Below, piece after piece: positions 43,959 through 51,225 of a DNA stretch of 64,000 bases (within the stretch, counting starts at the first letter, position 1; the number at the start of each line of letters is the position of its first letter). The position numbers and the translations under genes are program-made. Source of the stretch: Palsa-504 sp963756575 (GTDB lineage Bacteria; Actinomycetota; Actinomycetes; Streptosporangiales; Streptosporangiaceae); contig CAVWOM010000013.1 of the NCBI GenBank assembly GCA_963756575.1, forward strand, positions 248,001-312,000, written 5' to 3'. The notes under the pieces were generated by a model that saw only the letters and a program-made list of their open reading frames with translations, did no database searches and was not told where the DNA came from.

Positions 43959-44243
43959 ATGAACACGGGGTACCTGATTTACCAGGCCGAGCGCCCGCGC
44001 AGCGCGGCGGAGCAGCGGCAGGTCGACATCGCTCACGCCGAGCTGGCCCGGTCGGCGAGGCGGCGCTGGCACGCGCTGACCGCGCCGCTGCGCAGCCGGC
44101 GCCTACGCGGGCGCCAGCCCGGGCTTGGCCAGCCCGGGCTTGGCCAGCCCGGAGTTGGCCAGCCCGGAGTTGGCCAGACCGGGCTTCCGGTCGGCTACCA
44201 GGATGAGTGCCTGAGCGAGAGCCTGACCGGACAGCGCGCCTAG
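43959..44243 (+). CDS. Small conserved actinobacterial protein with Gly-Gln-Pro repeats
   Basis: Protein of 94 residues, ATG 43959 after AAAGGGG. The N-terminal MNTGYLIYQAERPRSAAEQR resembles short 'MNT-YL-Y-AERP' hypothetical proteins I have seen in actinomycetes. The middle is basic, then five copies of 'PGLGQ/PGVGQ' occur around residues 53-75. No signal peptide or membrane span. It is divergent from the SARP regulator (113 bp), which may control it; function unknown. Confidence 0.6.
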   Translation: MNTGYLIYQAERPRSAAEQRQVDIAHAELARSARRRWHALTAPLRSRRLRGRQPGLGQPGLGQPGVGQPGVGQTGLPVGYQDECLSESLTGQRA

Positions 44244-44362
44244 GTGGCTTCGGGCTCGTGGTGCCCGTCCCGGACCGGGGCGGGCACCGCTCGGGGGCAC
44301 CGCCGGGGAGCGGGTGCCGCTCGGGGCGGGCGCCGCTACGGTCCTGGCGCCACGGGGCGGTT

Positions 44363-45415
44363 TCAGGAGGGCGGGTCGTTCTTTTCCTGGGCGGGGGACG
44401 CGGCCTTTTCCTGGGCGGGGGACGCGGCTTGCCGCGTGATGTCCTGGAGGCTCTCGTGGAAGGCCTGCCAGGCCCGGCTGAGGCTGGCGCTAGCGGGCAG
44501 GTCGCCGTGGATGGTGCCGGGCGGTTCGGCCTGGTCGCCCAGCGCGGCGAGGGCCTCCACCCCGGCCTTGACCAGCACCGGGTCGGATACCTCGATGGTG
44601 AGCCGCTCGCTGGTCACGTGGATGACCAGTTGCCGTCGGCCGGCTTCCTCGGGCAGCTCGTCGCTGGTCCCGGTGACGTCCACGCCGCGCAGTGCCTCCT
44701 TGGCCTGGTCGAGGTCGACGCCGAGGGTCGCGAGGGCGCGGGCGGCGGCGGTCTCCGGGTCGGTCAAGGAGGCGAGCAGCAGGTGGTGCGAGCCGACCGG
44801 CTGCGTTCCGGCCAGCCGGGACGCCTCGCTGAGGGTGGCGTCGGTGGCCGGGGTGGCGTTCAGTCCTGGCTGCTCCGCGCCCTGCTCCCCCCGGAGCAGC
44901 CCGAAATCGGCCAGGCCAGCCGCGCGGGCGCGCCGCCAGCGCCGGGCCGGGGCCGACTCGGGATCTACCCGGGGCAGCAGGTTCAGCACGGCCGCCTGGA
45001 TGGCCGGGAGCGCGGCGTGCAGCTGCAGGATCTTGGCGCCGACACCCTCACCTTCGGCTGACCGTCCGCCTTCCCTGAGGAGGCCCAGGAGAAGGTGCTC
45101 GGTGCCGATGTAGTCGTGGTTCAGCTGGAGCGCCTCGCGCAGCGAGAGCTCTAGCGTCTTCTTGGCCCGCGGAGTGAACGGGATGTGCCCGCGGGGCTCC
45201 ACGCTGCCGGGGGGGACCAGCTCCGCGACCTCCTGCCGGGCGCTCTCCAGTGTTATCCCGAAGCCCGTCAGGGCCCGGAACGCGATCCCCTCGGGCTCGC
45301 TGAGCAGGCCGAGCACGATGTGCTCGGTCCCGATGTAGTTGTGCTTCAGCCGGGCGGCTTCTCCCTGGGATTTGACGACGACGCGACGCGCGCCGGTCGT
45401 GAATCGCTCAAACAT
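44363..45415 (-). CDS. ClpC N-domain (Clp R) protein without ATPase
   Basis: Protein of 350 residues. The first about 145 residues form two Clp N (Clp R) repeats: MFERFTTGARRVVVKSQGEA, NYIGTEHIVLGLLSEPEG, and LNHDYIGTEHLLLGLLRE. A weaker third copy may lie near 205-250 (VGSHHLLLASLTDPET). There is no AAA module, so it is not a chaperone by itself; such proteins may bind partner Clp ATPases or substrates. Divergent from a MerR-like HTH gene over 72 bp of AT-richer DNA. Confidence 0.8.
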   Translation of the reverse strand: MFERFTTGARRVVVKSQGEAARLKHNYIGTEHIVLGLLSEPEGIAFRALTGFGITLESARQEVAELVPPGSVEPRGHIPFTPRAKKTLELSLREALQLNHDYIGTEHLLLGLLREGGRSAEGEGVGAKILQLHAALPAIQAAVLNLLPRVDPESAPARRWRRARAAGLADFGLLRGEQGAEQPGLNATPATDATLSEASRLAGTQPVGSHHLLLASLTDPETAAARALATLGVDLDQAKEALRGVDVTGTSDELPEEAGRRQLVIHVTSERLTIEVSDPVLVKAGVEALAALGDQAEPPGTIHGDLPASASLSRAWQAFHESLQDITRQAASPAQEKAASPAQEKNDPPS

Positions 45416-45487
45416 GGGACCAGCGTGCAGTGTGCCAATAGCCCTGTCAATACCATGTTATTAATAGGGTGAGGGAGGGATGACGGC

Positions 45488-45850
45488 ATGGACTGGGAAG
45501 AGCGGCTGGACGAGTGGGAGCTCGAGCTCGAGCTGAGCGCCCGGCTGGAAGGCTCGGACTGGGTGACGCTCGAGCGGGCGGCGGCCGACACCGGCGTGTC
45601 CCGGGGCGCCCTGCGGACCTGGTACCGGACCGGGCAGATCCCCTCCCGGCTGGTGGACGGCCCGCACGGCCCGCAGCGGCTGGTACCGCTGGCGATGGTG
45701 GCGGCCCGGGCCGAGGCCTCACCCCGGCTGCGGCAGACCGCGGAGCGGCGGCTGGCCGACCAGGCCCAGCTCGAGATCCTCCGGCACCGGATCGACCAGC
45801 TCGAGCTCCGCCTGGCCGCCCTCGAAGGCCGTCTTCCGGCCGAAAACTAA
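45488..45850 (+). CDS. MerR/BldC-like HTH protein with C-terminal coiled coil
   Basis: Protein of 120 residues, ATG 45488 after a purine-rich GGGAGGGA site. Residues 27-75 form a MerR-like HTH (VTLERAAADTGVSRGALRTWYRTGQIPS). The tail DQAQLEILRHRIDQLELRLAALEGRL is a clear heptad coiled coil. Divergent from the ClpC-N gene, which may be its target; downstream is an untranslated repeat-rich tract. Confidence 0.65.
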   Translation: MDWEERLDEWELELELSARLEGSDWVTLERAAADTGVSRGALRTWYRTGQIPSRLVDGPHGPQRLVPLAMVAARAEASPRLRQTAERRLADQAQLEILRHRIDQLELRLAALEGRLPAEN

Positions 45851-45860
45851 CGAATTCACA

Positions 45861-45911
45861 TGATCGCGAAGGATTTTATCCCCGAAAAGGGTACAAAACT
45901 CTTCGCGATCA
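45861..45911. repeat. Paired palindrome, copy A
   Basis: Arms TGATCGCGAAG and CTTCGCGATCA are exact complements over 11 bp around a 29-bp AT-richer loop that itself contains a CCCC/GGG hairpin; it begins 11 bp after the HTH gene. Confidence 0.8.
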
Positions 45912-45977
45912 CTGGGACGTTATCCGGACGCGAGGTTGCTGAGGTCGCTGGTGCGGGCGGGATTATAAAAAGTGTGA

Positions 45978-46038
45978 ATTCCATGATCATGAAGGATTTA
46001 CTACGTTTTCTGATATAAAGTCTTCGCGATCATGGAAT
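45978..46038. repeat. Paired palindrome, copy B
   Basis: Arms ATTCCATGATCATGAAG and CTTCGCGATCATGGAAT match at 15 of 17 positions; the left arm plus GGATTT and the right arm recall copy A, so the two are variants of one element. Confidence 0.8.
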
Positions 46039-46040
46039 CG

Positions 46041-46335
46041 GCCGAGGGTGGGACGCTGAATAGGGTCGCGGACGGGGTGGGGCGGGATGCCGAATGGTTA
46101 CGGACGAGGCGGGTCGGGGCGGGGGTGCTGAAGTGGGTCGCGGACGAGGCGGGTCGGGGTGCGGGGTGCTGAAGTGGGTCACGGACGAGGCGGGTCGGGG
46201 TGCGGGGTGCTGAAGTGGGTCGCGGACGAGGCGGGTCGGGGTGCGGGGTGCTGAAGTGGGTCGCGGACGAGGTGAGGCGGGGTAAGGCGGGGTGCTGGAT
46301 GATTTATGGACGAGGCGGGGCGGGACGCTGAGTGG
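46041..46335. repeat. 41-bp G-rich tandem repeat
   Basis: Three near-identical 41-bp units start at 46135, 46176 and 46217 (beginning GGGTCGCGGACGAGGCGGGT; the second has ACGG for GCGG), with decayed copies on both sides. Confidence 0.85.
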
Positions 46336-46722
46336 GTCACTATTTTCTGCGGGTACGGCCCACGGTAATGGGTTCCGTTAAAGCGGTTACGGGTGGTGTG
46401 ATTTGCTGATGGTGGGAATCGTTTGGGCGGCACCTTAACCGGGTCGATGTTCCATCGACCCGGTTGCGGAGCTGGCGGCGGGGCGGAATTGGTGAGGCGA
46501 GGTGGCGGGGCGGTGCGGGGTTGACCAGGTGGAGTGGCGTCGGGGAATGGTGAGGTGACGGGGGCGGGCGGGTTGACGAGGTGGGGGTGCTTGTCGAGTT
46601 GGCGGGCTGGGAGCATTGCGTGGCGTGGGCGCGATGGAGGGCGAGGTGGAATTGGCGGGCTGGAGGTGGGGGCGGGCGAGATGGAAGGTGGCGTGGAATT
46701 GGCGGGCTGGAGGTGGAGGCGG

Positions 46723-46794
46723 GAGGTTGACGGGATGGGGTGGCGGGAGGTTGACGGGATGGGGTGGCGGGAGGTTGACGGGATGGGGTGGCGT
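46723..46794. repeat. 24-bp G-rich tandem repeat
   Basis: Three copies of GAGGTTGACGGGATGGGG plus TGGCGG or TGGCGT, start 46723, 46747 and 46771; a looser GGCGGGCTGGAGGTGG motif repeats just before. Confidence 0.85.
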
Positions 46795-47080
46795 GAAGTG
46801 GCGGGGATCAGGGGGGCGGGTGAAGGGGGGTCCGGAAAGCGGGGTGAACCGGGGGTGGGGGTGATACGTGTTAGAGGGAGAAGCCTGCCGGTGGTCTGGG
46901 TTCTGGCGGCTCGGTACCCCCTTTCGAGGCGAGTGGCTGGTCCGGGCGCCGGTCAGGCGGCGCCGCGGCCGTGCCGTCGTGATCATGGCCGCGGCGCCGG
47001 CCGCGTCTGGGAACGCGAGTTGACCAGATGTGTCGTGTCGGCTACTGGACGCCCATACACAAGTGTCCTACGGTGGCGTC

Positions 47081-47728
47081 ATGCCTGAGGACAGGGCACA
47101 GGCTGACCCCGGCGCGACGGCGCGGCGGCGGTTCGGACTGCGCGACGGTCCCACGGACGACCTGGCGGGCCAGGCGGACGCGGTTGCCGCGGCCTGCCAC
47201 GCGATGGCGCTGCGGTTCCACCGGGGCGGGCGGTTGGTGGTGTTCGGCACCGGCGGCCCCAGCGCCGACGCGCAGCACGTCGCGGTCGAGTTCGTCCATC
47301 CGGTCATCGTGGGCAAGCGCGCGCTGCCGGCCATCTCGCTGACCGCCGACGTGGCCACCGTCACCGGGATCGCCGAACGCGACGGGATTTCCGAGATCTT
47401 CTCCCATCAGCTCAGGTACCTGGCCGGCCCCGACGACATCGCGCTGGGCATCTCCTCCGACGAAGAAAGCCCCAGCGTGCTGGCCGGGCTCGAGACGGCA
47501 CGGGAACTCGGCCTGCTGACGGTGGCCCTGACCGGCGGCAACGGGTCGGCGGCCGGCACGGCGGCGGCCACGGCGGCCAGTAAGGCGGCCGATCACGTGC
47601 TGGTGGCTCACTCCTCCGATCCGCGCGTGGTGAAGGAGATGCACGTGACGCTCTATCACATCCTGTGGGAGCTGGTGCACGTGTTCTTCGAGCAGCCGGG
47701 AGTCCTGGGTCCGGGGGTGGTGGCGTGA
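47081..47728 (+). CDS. SIS-domain protein, phosphoheptose isomerase-like (hydrogenase operon)
   Basis: Protein of 215 residues, ATG 47081. It has an SIS fold: VVFGTGGPSADAQHVAVEFVHPVI, GISSDEESPSVLAGLETAREL and the C-terminal HVTLYHILWELVHVFFEQPG helix typical of GmhA-like proteins. The usual phosphosugar loop G-N-G-G-S is replaced by GTGGPS. It overlaps the HupF-like gene (GTGA) and starts a hydrogenase maturation operon, so a role in cofactor or metal delivery rather than lipopolysaccharide synthesis is likely. Not proven. Confidence 0.75.
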   Translation: MPEDRAQADPGATARRRFGLRDGPTDDLAGQADAVAAACHAMALRFHRGGRLVVFGTGGPSADAQHVAVEFVHPVIVGKRALPAISLTADVATVTGIAERDGISEIFSHQLRYLAGPDDIALGISSDEESPSVLAGLETARELGLLTVALTGGNGSAAGTAAATAASKAADHVLVAHSSDPRVVKEMHVTLYHILWELVHVFFEQPGVLGPGVVA

Positions 47729-47946
47729 GCGAAGGTCTGCCAGAGTGCATGAATGATGTGTGCATTACTTGCTCGGACATGGCCGTCGAGGTCACCGTGG
47801 TGCGGCTGCTCGAGGACCAGATGGCCCTGGTCGACACCGGGTCGGGCGAGGAAACCGTGAGCGTGGCCCTGGTGAGCGCCGGGGTGGGCGACACGATCCT
47901 GGTGCACGCCCGGGAGGCCATCGCGGTGGTGGGCGCCCATGAGTGA
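47725..47946 (+). CDS. HupF/HypC-family hydrogenase maturation protein
   Basis: Protein of 73 residues, start GTG 47725 overlapping the previous stop. It has a CITCSD motif near the N-terminus and the strand pattern MAVEVTVVRLLEDQMALVDT, VSVALVSAGVGDTILVHA of the HupF/HypC family. It lacks the classic Met-Cys start, carrying instead Cys12 and Cys15. HypC proteins chaperone the hydrogenase large subunit and the Fe(CN)2CO group; a second, canonical HypC is encoded at 48657. Confidence 0.75.
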   Translation: MSEGLPECMNDVCITCSDMAVEVTVVRLLEDQMALVDTGSGEETVSVALVSAGVGDTILVHAREAIAVVGAHE

Positions 47947-48679
47947 CGACCTCAACGCGCTGTATCCGTTCCTGTACTCCAGCACTAGCGACCTGACCAC
48001 CGTGCTGGCCCAGGTACGCGCCTCGACGGTGGCCAAGGCGGCCGAGATCGGCGAGCTGCGGCGCGCGGTCGGGGAGCGGGACGGGGCGCGGATCGAGGCA
48101 TGCGCGCGGGAGATGGCGGGCCGGTTCGCCGCGGGCGGGCGGCTGTTCGCCTTCGGCAACGGCGGCAGCGCCACCGACGCGGCCCAGCTGGCCACGCTGT
48201 TCCTCGCCCCGCCGGGCGGGGATCGGGGAGATGGGGCTCCCGGGGATCGGGGAGAGGCTCCCGGGGATCGGGGAGGTGGGGCGCCTGAGCGGGCCGCTCC
48301 CCCGCTGCCGGCGTTCGGGCTGGCCAACGACACCTCGGTGGTTACCGCGCTGGCCAACGACGTGGGTACCGAGGTGGTGTTCGCGCGGCAGCTGGCCGCG
48401 TTCGCGCGGGCCGGCGACATCGCGGTGGGGTTGTCCACCAGCGGTAACTCCGACAACCTGCTCCGGGCGTTCGACGAGGCCAGCCGGCGGGGCATGCTCA
48501 CCGTCGGGCTGGCCGGCTACGACGGCGGCAAGATGGCCGAGCTGGACAGCATCGACTACCTGTTCGTCGTGCCGTCGTCATCTGTGCACCGGATCCAGGA
48601 GGCGCAGACCACGATCTACCAGGTGCTGTGGGAGTTGACAGTGGAGGAGATGGCACATGTGCCTCGGCATACCCGGTGA
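47939..48679 (+). CDS. Second SIS-domain protein in the hyp operon
   Basis: SIS protein of 246 residues, ATG 47939 overlapping the previous stop by 8 bp. Clear GmhA-like signature FAFGNGGSATDAAQLATLF, later GLSTSGNSDNLLRAFDEASR, and QTTIYQVLWELTVEEM at the C-terminus. Between them is a Gly/Arg/Asp-rich insertion with three 'PGDRG' repeats (about 98-120). It ends 23 bp inside hypC. Two SIS proteins flanking a HupF protein within one hyp operon suggests a linked function, perhaps as a heterodimer. Confidence 0.78.
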   Translation: MSDDLNALYPFLYSSTSDLTTVLAQVRASTVAKAAEIGELRRAVGERDGARIEACAREMAGRFAAGGRLFAFGNGGSATDAAQLATLFLAPPGGDRGDGAPGDRGEAPGDRGGGAPERAAPPLPAFGLANDTSVVTALANDVGTEVVFARQLAAFARAGDIAVGLSTSGNSDNLLRAFDEASRRGMLTVGLAGYDGGKMAELDSIDYLFVVPSSSVHRIQEAQTTIYQVLWELTVEEMAHVPRHTR

Positions 48680-48929
48680 GGTCATCGAGCTTCACCCAGA
48701 GCAGCCCGACCTGGCCAAGGTGAACGTGAGCGGGGTCCGGCGGATGATCAACATCGGCCTGCTCTCCGACGACCCGCCCGTACCGGGCGACTGGGTGCTG
48801 ATCCACGTCGGCTTCGCCCTGTCGAAGATCGACGAACAGGAGGCGGCCGCCACCCTGCAGTACCTGGAGGGCGTCGGGCAGTCCTACGAGGACGAGCTCG
48901 CGGCGCTGAAGGAATCACTGATCGAGTAG
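48657..48929 (+). CDS. hypC: HypC hydrogenase maturation chaperone
   Basis: Protein of 90 residues starting MCLGIPGEVIEL, the canonical HypC N-terminus, with Cys2 as metal ligand after Met removal. VNVSGVRRMINIGLL and GDWVLIHVGFALSKIDEQEA follow the family. HypC binds HypD and the hydrogenase large subunit during Fe(CN)2CO insertion. It overlaps the upstream SIS gene by 23 bp and is followed by hypD after 17 bp. Confidence 0.92.
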   Translation: MCLGIPGEVIELHPEQPDLAKVNVSGVRRMINIGLLSDDPPVPGDWVLIHVGFALSKIDEQEAAATLQYLEGVGQSYEDELAALKESLIE

Positions 48930-48946
48930 AGGAGCGTGGGGGAACG

Positions 48947-50077
48947 ATGCGGTTCGTCGACGAATTCCGTGACGCCGACAAGGCCCACGCGCTGGCCGCG
49001 AAGATCGCGGCGCTGTGCGAGCCCGGGCGGCAGTACAAGCTGATGGAGGTGTGCGGCGGGCACACCCACACGATCTACAAGCACGGCCTCGAGGACTACC
49101 TGCCGGAGTCGGTCACGCTAGTGCACGGGCCCGGCTGCCCGGTCTGCGTGATCCCGATGGGGCGGGTGGACGACGCGATCCACCTGGCCTCGCAGCCAGA
49201 CGTGATCATGACGTCGTTCGGCGACATGATGCGGGTGCCGGGCAGCGGCGGCTCGTTCTTCGACGCCAACGCCGAGGGCACGAACATCAAGATGGTGTAC
49301 TCCCCGCTCGACTCGCTCAAGCTGGCCCGGCAGAACCCGGACAAGCAGGTCGTGTTCATGGCGATCGGGTTCGAGACGACCGCGCCGTCCACCGCGATGA
49401 CGATGATCAGGGCGGCCGCCGAGGGGCTGACGAACTTCTCGGTGTTCTGCAACCACGTCACGATCGTGCCGGCCATCAAGGCCATCCTGGACTCGCCGGA
49501 CCTGCGGCTCGACGGCTTCATCGGCCCGGGCCACGTGTCCACGGTGATCGGCTGCCGGCCGTACGAGTTCATCGCCCAGCAGTACGGCAAGCCGGTGGTG
49601 GTGGCCGGGTTCGAGCCGCTGGACATCCTGCAGTCCATCTACATGCTGATGGTGCAGCTGTCCGAAGACCGGGCCGAGGTGGAGAACCAGTACTCGCGGG
49701 TGGTGCCGTGGAACGGCAACCCGGTCGCCCTGGCGGCCATCGGCGAGACGATGGAGCTGCGACCCTACTTCGAGTGGCGCGGCCTCGGCTTCATCTCGCA
49801 CTCGGCGCTGCAGGTCAAGGAGAAATACGCGGCCATGGACGCCGAGCGCCTGTTCCAGGTGCCCGGGGTGCGGGTGGCCGACCCCAAGGCCTGCCAGTGC
49901 GGCGAGGTGCTCAAGGGCGTGCTGAAGCCATGGGAGTGCAAGGTGTTCGGCACCGCGTGCACCCCGGAGACCCCGATCGGCACCTGCATGGTGTCGCCCG
50001 AGGGAGCCTGCGCGGCGTACTACAACTTCGGCCGGATGAACCGCAACCGGGTGGCCGAGGCCGAGGTAGTCCGCTGA
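48947..50077 (+). CDS. hypD: HypD, Fe(CN)2CO assembly scaffold
   Basis: Protein of 376 residues. The family motifs CGGHTHTIYKHGL, GPGCPVCV and FETTAPSTAMT are present, and the C-terminal cysteine cluster (CQCGEVLKG, GTACTPETPIGTC, SPEGAC) binds a [4Fe-4S] cluster. HypD and HypC build the Fe(CN)2CO unit of [NiFe]-hydrogenase. Its stop overlaps the hypE ATG (TGATG). This is a complete, well-conserved gene. Confidence 0.93.
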   Translation: MRFVDEFRDADKAHALAAKIAALCEPGRQYKLMEVCGGHTHTIYKHGLEDYLPESVTLVHGPGCPVCVIPMGRVDDAIHLASQPDVIMTSFGDMMRVPGSGGSFFDANAEGTNIKMVYSPLDSLKLARQNPDKQVVFMAIGFETTAPSTAMTMIRAAAEGLTNFSVFCNHVTIVPAIKAILDSPDLRLDGFIGPGHVSTVIGCRPYEFIAQQYGKPVVVAGFEPLDILQSIYMLMVQLSEDRAEVENQYSRVVPWNGNPVALAAIGETMELRPYFEWRGLGFISHSALQVKEKYAAMDAERLFQVPGVRVADPKACQCGEVLKGVLKPWECKVFGTACTPETPIGTCMVSPEGACAAYYNFGRMNRNRVAEAEVVR

Positions 50078-51225
50078 TGAGCAGGAGCTGGATCGACGAG
50101 GCCCTAGCCGAGCACGAGGGTCTCGCCGCCGACGGGCGGCGCCAGCTGCCGCTGGCCGATAAGGAACAGCAGGTGCTGGACCGGATCGACCGCGCACGCC
50201 GGCGCCGCCCCAAGGTCAGGGAAGAACGCGTCACGATGTCGCACGGCGCCGGCGGCAAGGCGACGCAGACCCTGATCGAGGCGGTCTTCCTCGACGCGTT
50301 CCGCAACCCGCTGCTCGAGCCGCTGGAGGACGCGGCCCAGCTCACGGTGGGCGGCGCCCGGATCGCGCTCACCACCGACTCCTACGTGGTGTCCCCGCTG
50401 TTCTTCCCCGGCGGCGACATCGGCGACCTGGCCGTCAACGGCACCGTCAACGACCTGGCCGTGTCCGGGGCCCGGCCGCTGTACCTGTCGGCCGGGTTCA
50501 TCCTGGAAGAGGGCTTTCCCGTCGCCGACCTGCAGCGGGTGGTGGATTCGATGCGGGCGGCGGCCGAACGGGCCGGGGTGCACGTGGTCACCGGCGACAC
50601 CAAGGTGGTGCAGAAGGGCAAGGCCGACGGCTGCTACATCAACACGGCCGGTGTCGGCGTGGTGGAGCGGGACAATCCCCTCGGCGTGGCCGGGGCGCAG
50701 CCGGGCGACGCCATCATCGTCTCCGGGCCGATCGGCGACCACGGCATCACGGTCATGCTGGCCCGCGGCGAGCTGGACATCGAGGCCGACATCGTCTCGG
50801 ACACGGCGGCGCTGAACGGCCTGGTGGACGGGCTGCTCGACGCGGTGCCGGAGGTGCGGGCCATGCGCGACGCGACCCGCGGCGGGGTGGCCACGATCCT
50901 CAACGAGATCGCCAAGGCGGCCGACGTCGGCGTGCTGGTGCACGAGGACGAGATCCCGGTCCGGGCCGAGGTGCGCGGCGCCTGCGAGCTGCTCGGCATC
51001 GACCCGATGTACGTGGCCTGCGAGGGCCGGCTGGTGGCGGTGGTGCCGGCCGGGGACGCGGACCGCGCGGTAGCCGCGCTGCGCTCCCAGCCGCTCGGCG
51101 AGCAGGCCGCGGTGATCGGGCACGTGCGGGCGGAACAGCCGGGACTGGTGCAGATCAAGACGGCGTTCGGCGGGACGCGGATCGTGGACCTGCTGGTGGG
51201 TGACCCGCTGCCGAGGATCTGCTAG
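50077..51225 (+). CDS. hypE: HypE, cyanide-ligand-synthesising dehydratase
   Basis: Protein of 382 residues, ATG 50077 overlapping hypD. An N-terminal extension of about 50 residues precedes MSHGAGGKATQTLIE, the ATP-binding AIR-synthase-like fold (GTVNDLAVSGARPLYLSAG), and the protein ends in PRIC, whose Cys is thiocarbamoylated by HypF and dehydrated to give cyanide. The stop shares the CTAG at 51222-51225 with convergent hypF. Confidence 0.93.
   Translation: MSRSWIDEALAEHEGLAADGRRQLPLADKEQQVLDRIDRARRRRPKVREERVTMSHGAGGKATQTLIEAVFLDAFRNPLLEPLEDAAQLTVGGARIALTTDSYVVSPLFFPGGDIGDLAVNGTVNDLAVSGARPLYLSAGFILEEGFPVADLQRVVDSMRAAAERAGVHVVTGDTKVVQKGKADGCYINTAGVGVVERDNPLGVAGAQPGDAIIVSGPIGDHGITVMLARGELDIEADIVSDTAALNGLVDGLLDAVPEVRAMRDATRGGVATILNEIAKAADVGVLVHEDEIPVRAEVRGACELLGIDPMYVACEGRLVAVVPAGDADRAVAALRSQPLGEQAAVIGHVRAEQPGLVQIKTAFGGTRIVDLLVGDPLPRIC

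Larger units (their letters stand above)
45851..47080. other. Gene-free tract with palindromes and G-rich tandem repeats
   Basis: I see no convincing gene here: the open frames are low-complexity reading of repeats. The tract holds two related long palindromes (45861 and 45978), a 41-bp tandem repeat, a 24-bp tandem repeat and otherwise G-rich plus-strand sequence. Confidence 0.7.

Noticed and set aside
46435..47088. Open frames on both strands over the repeat tract
   Set aside because: Pro/His-rich or Gly/Arg-rich low-complexity translations of tandem repeats with no ribosome site or homology.
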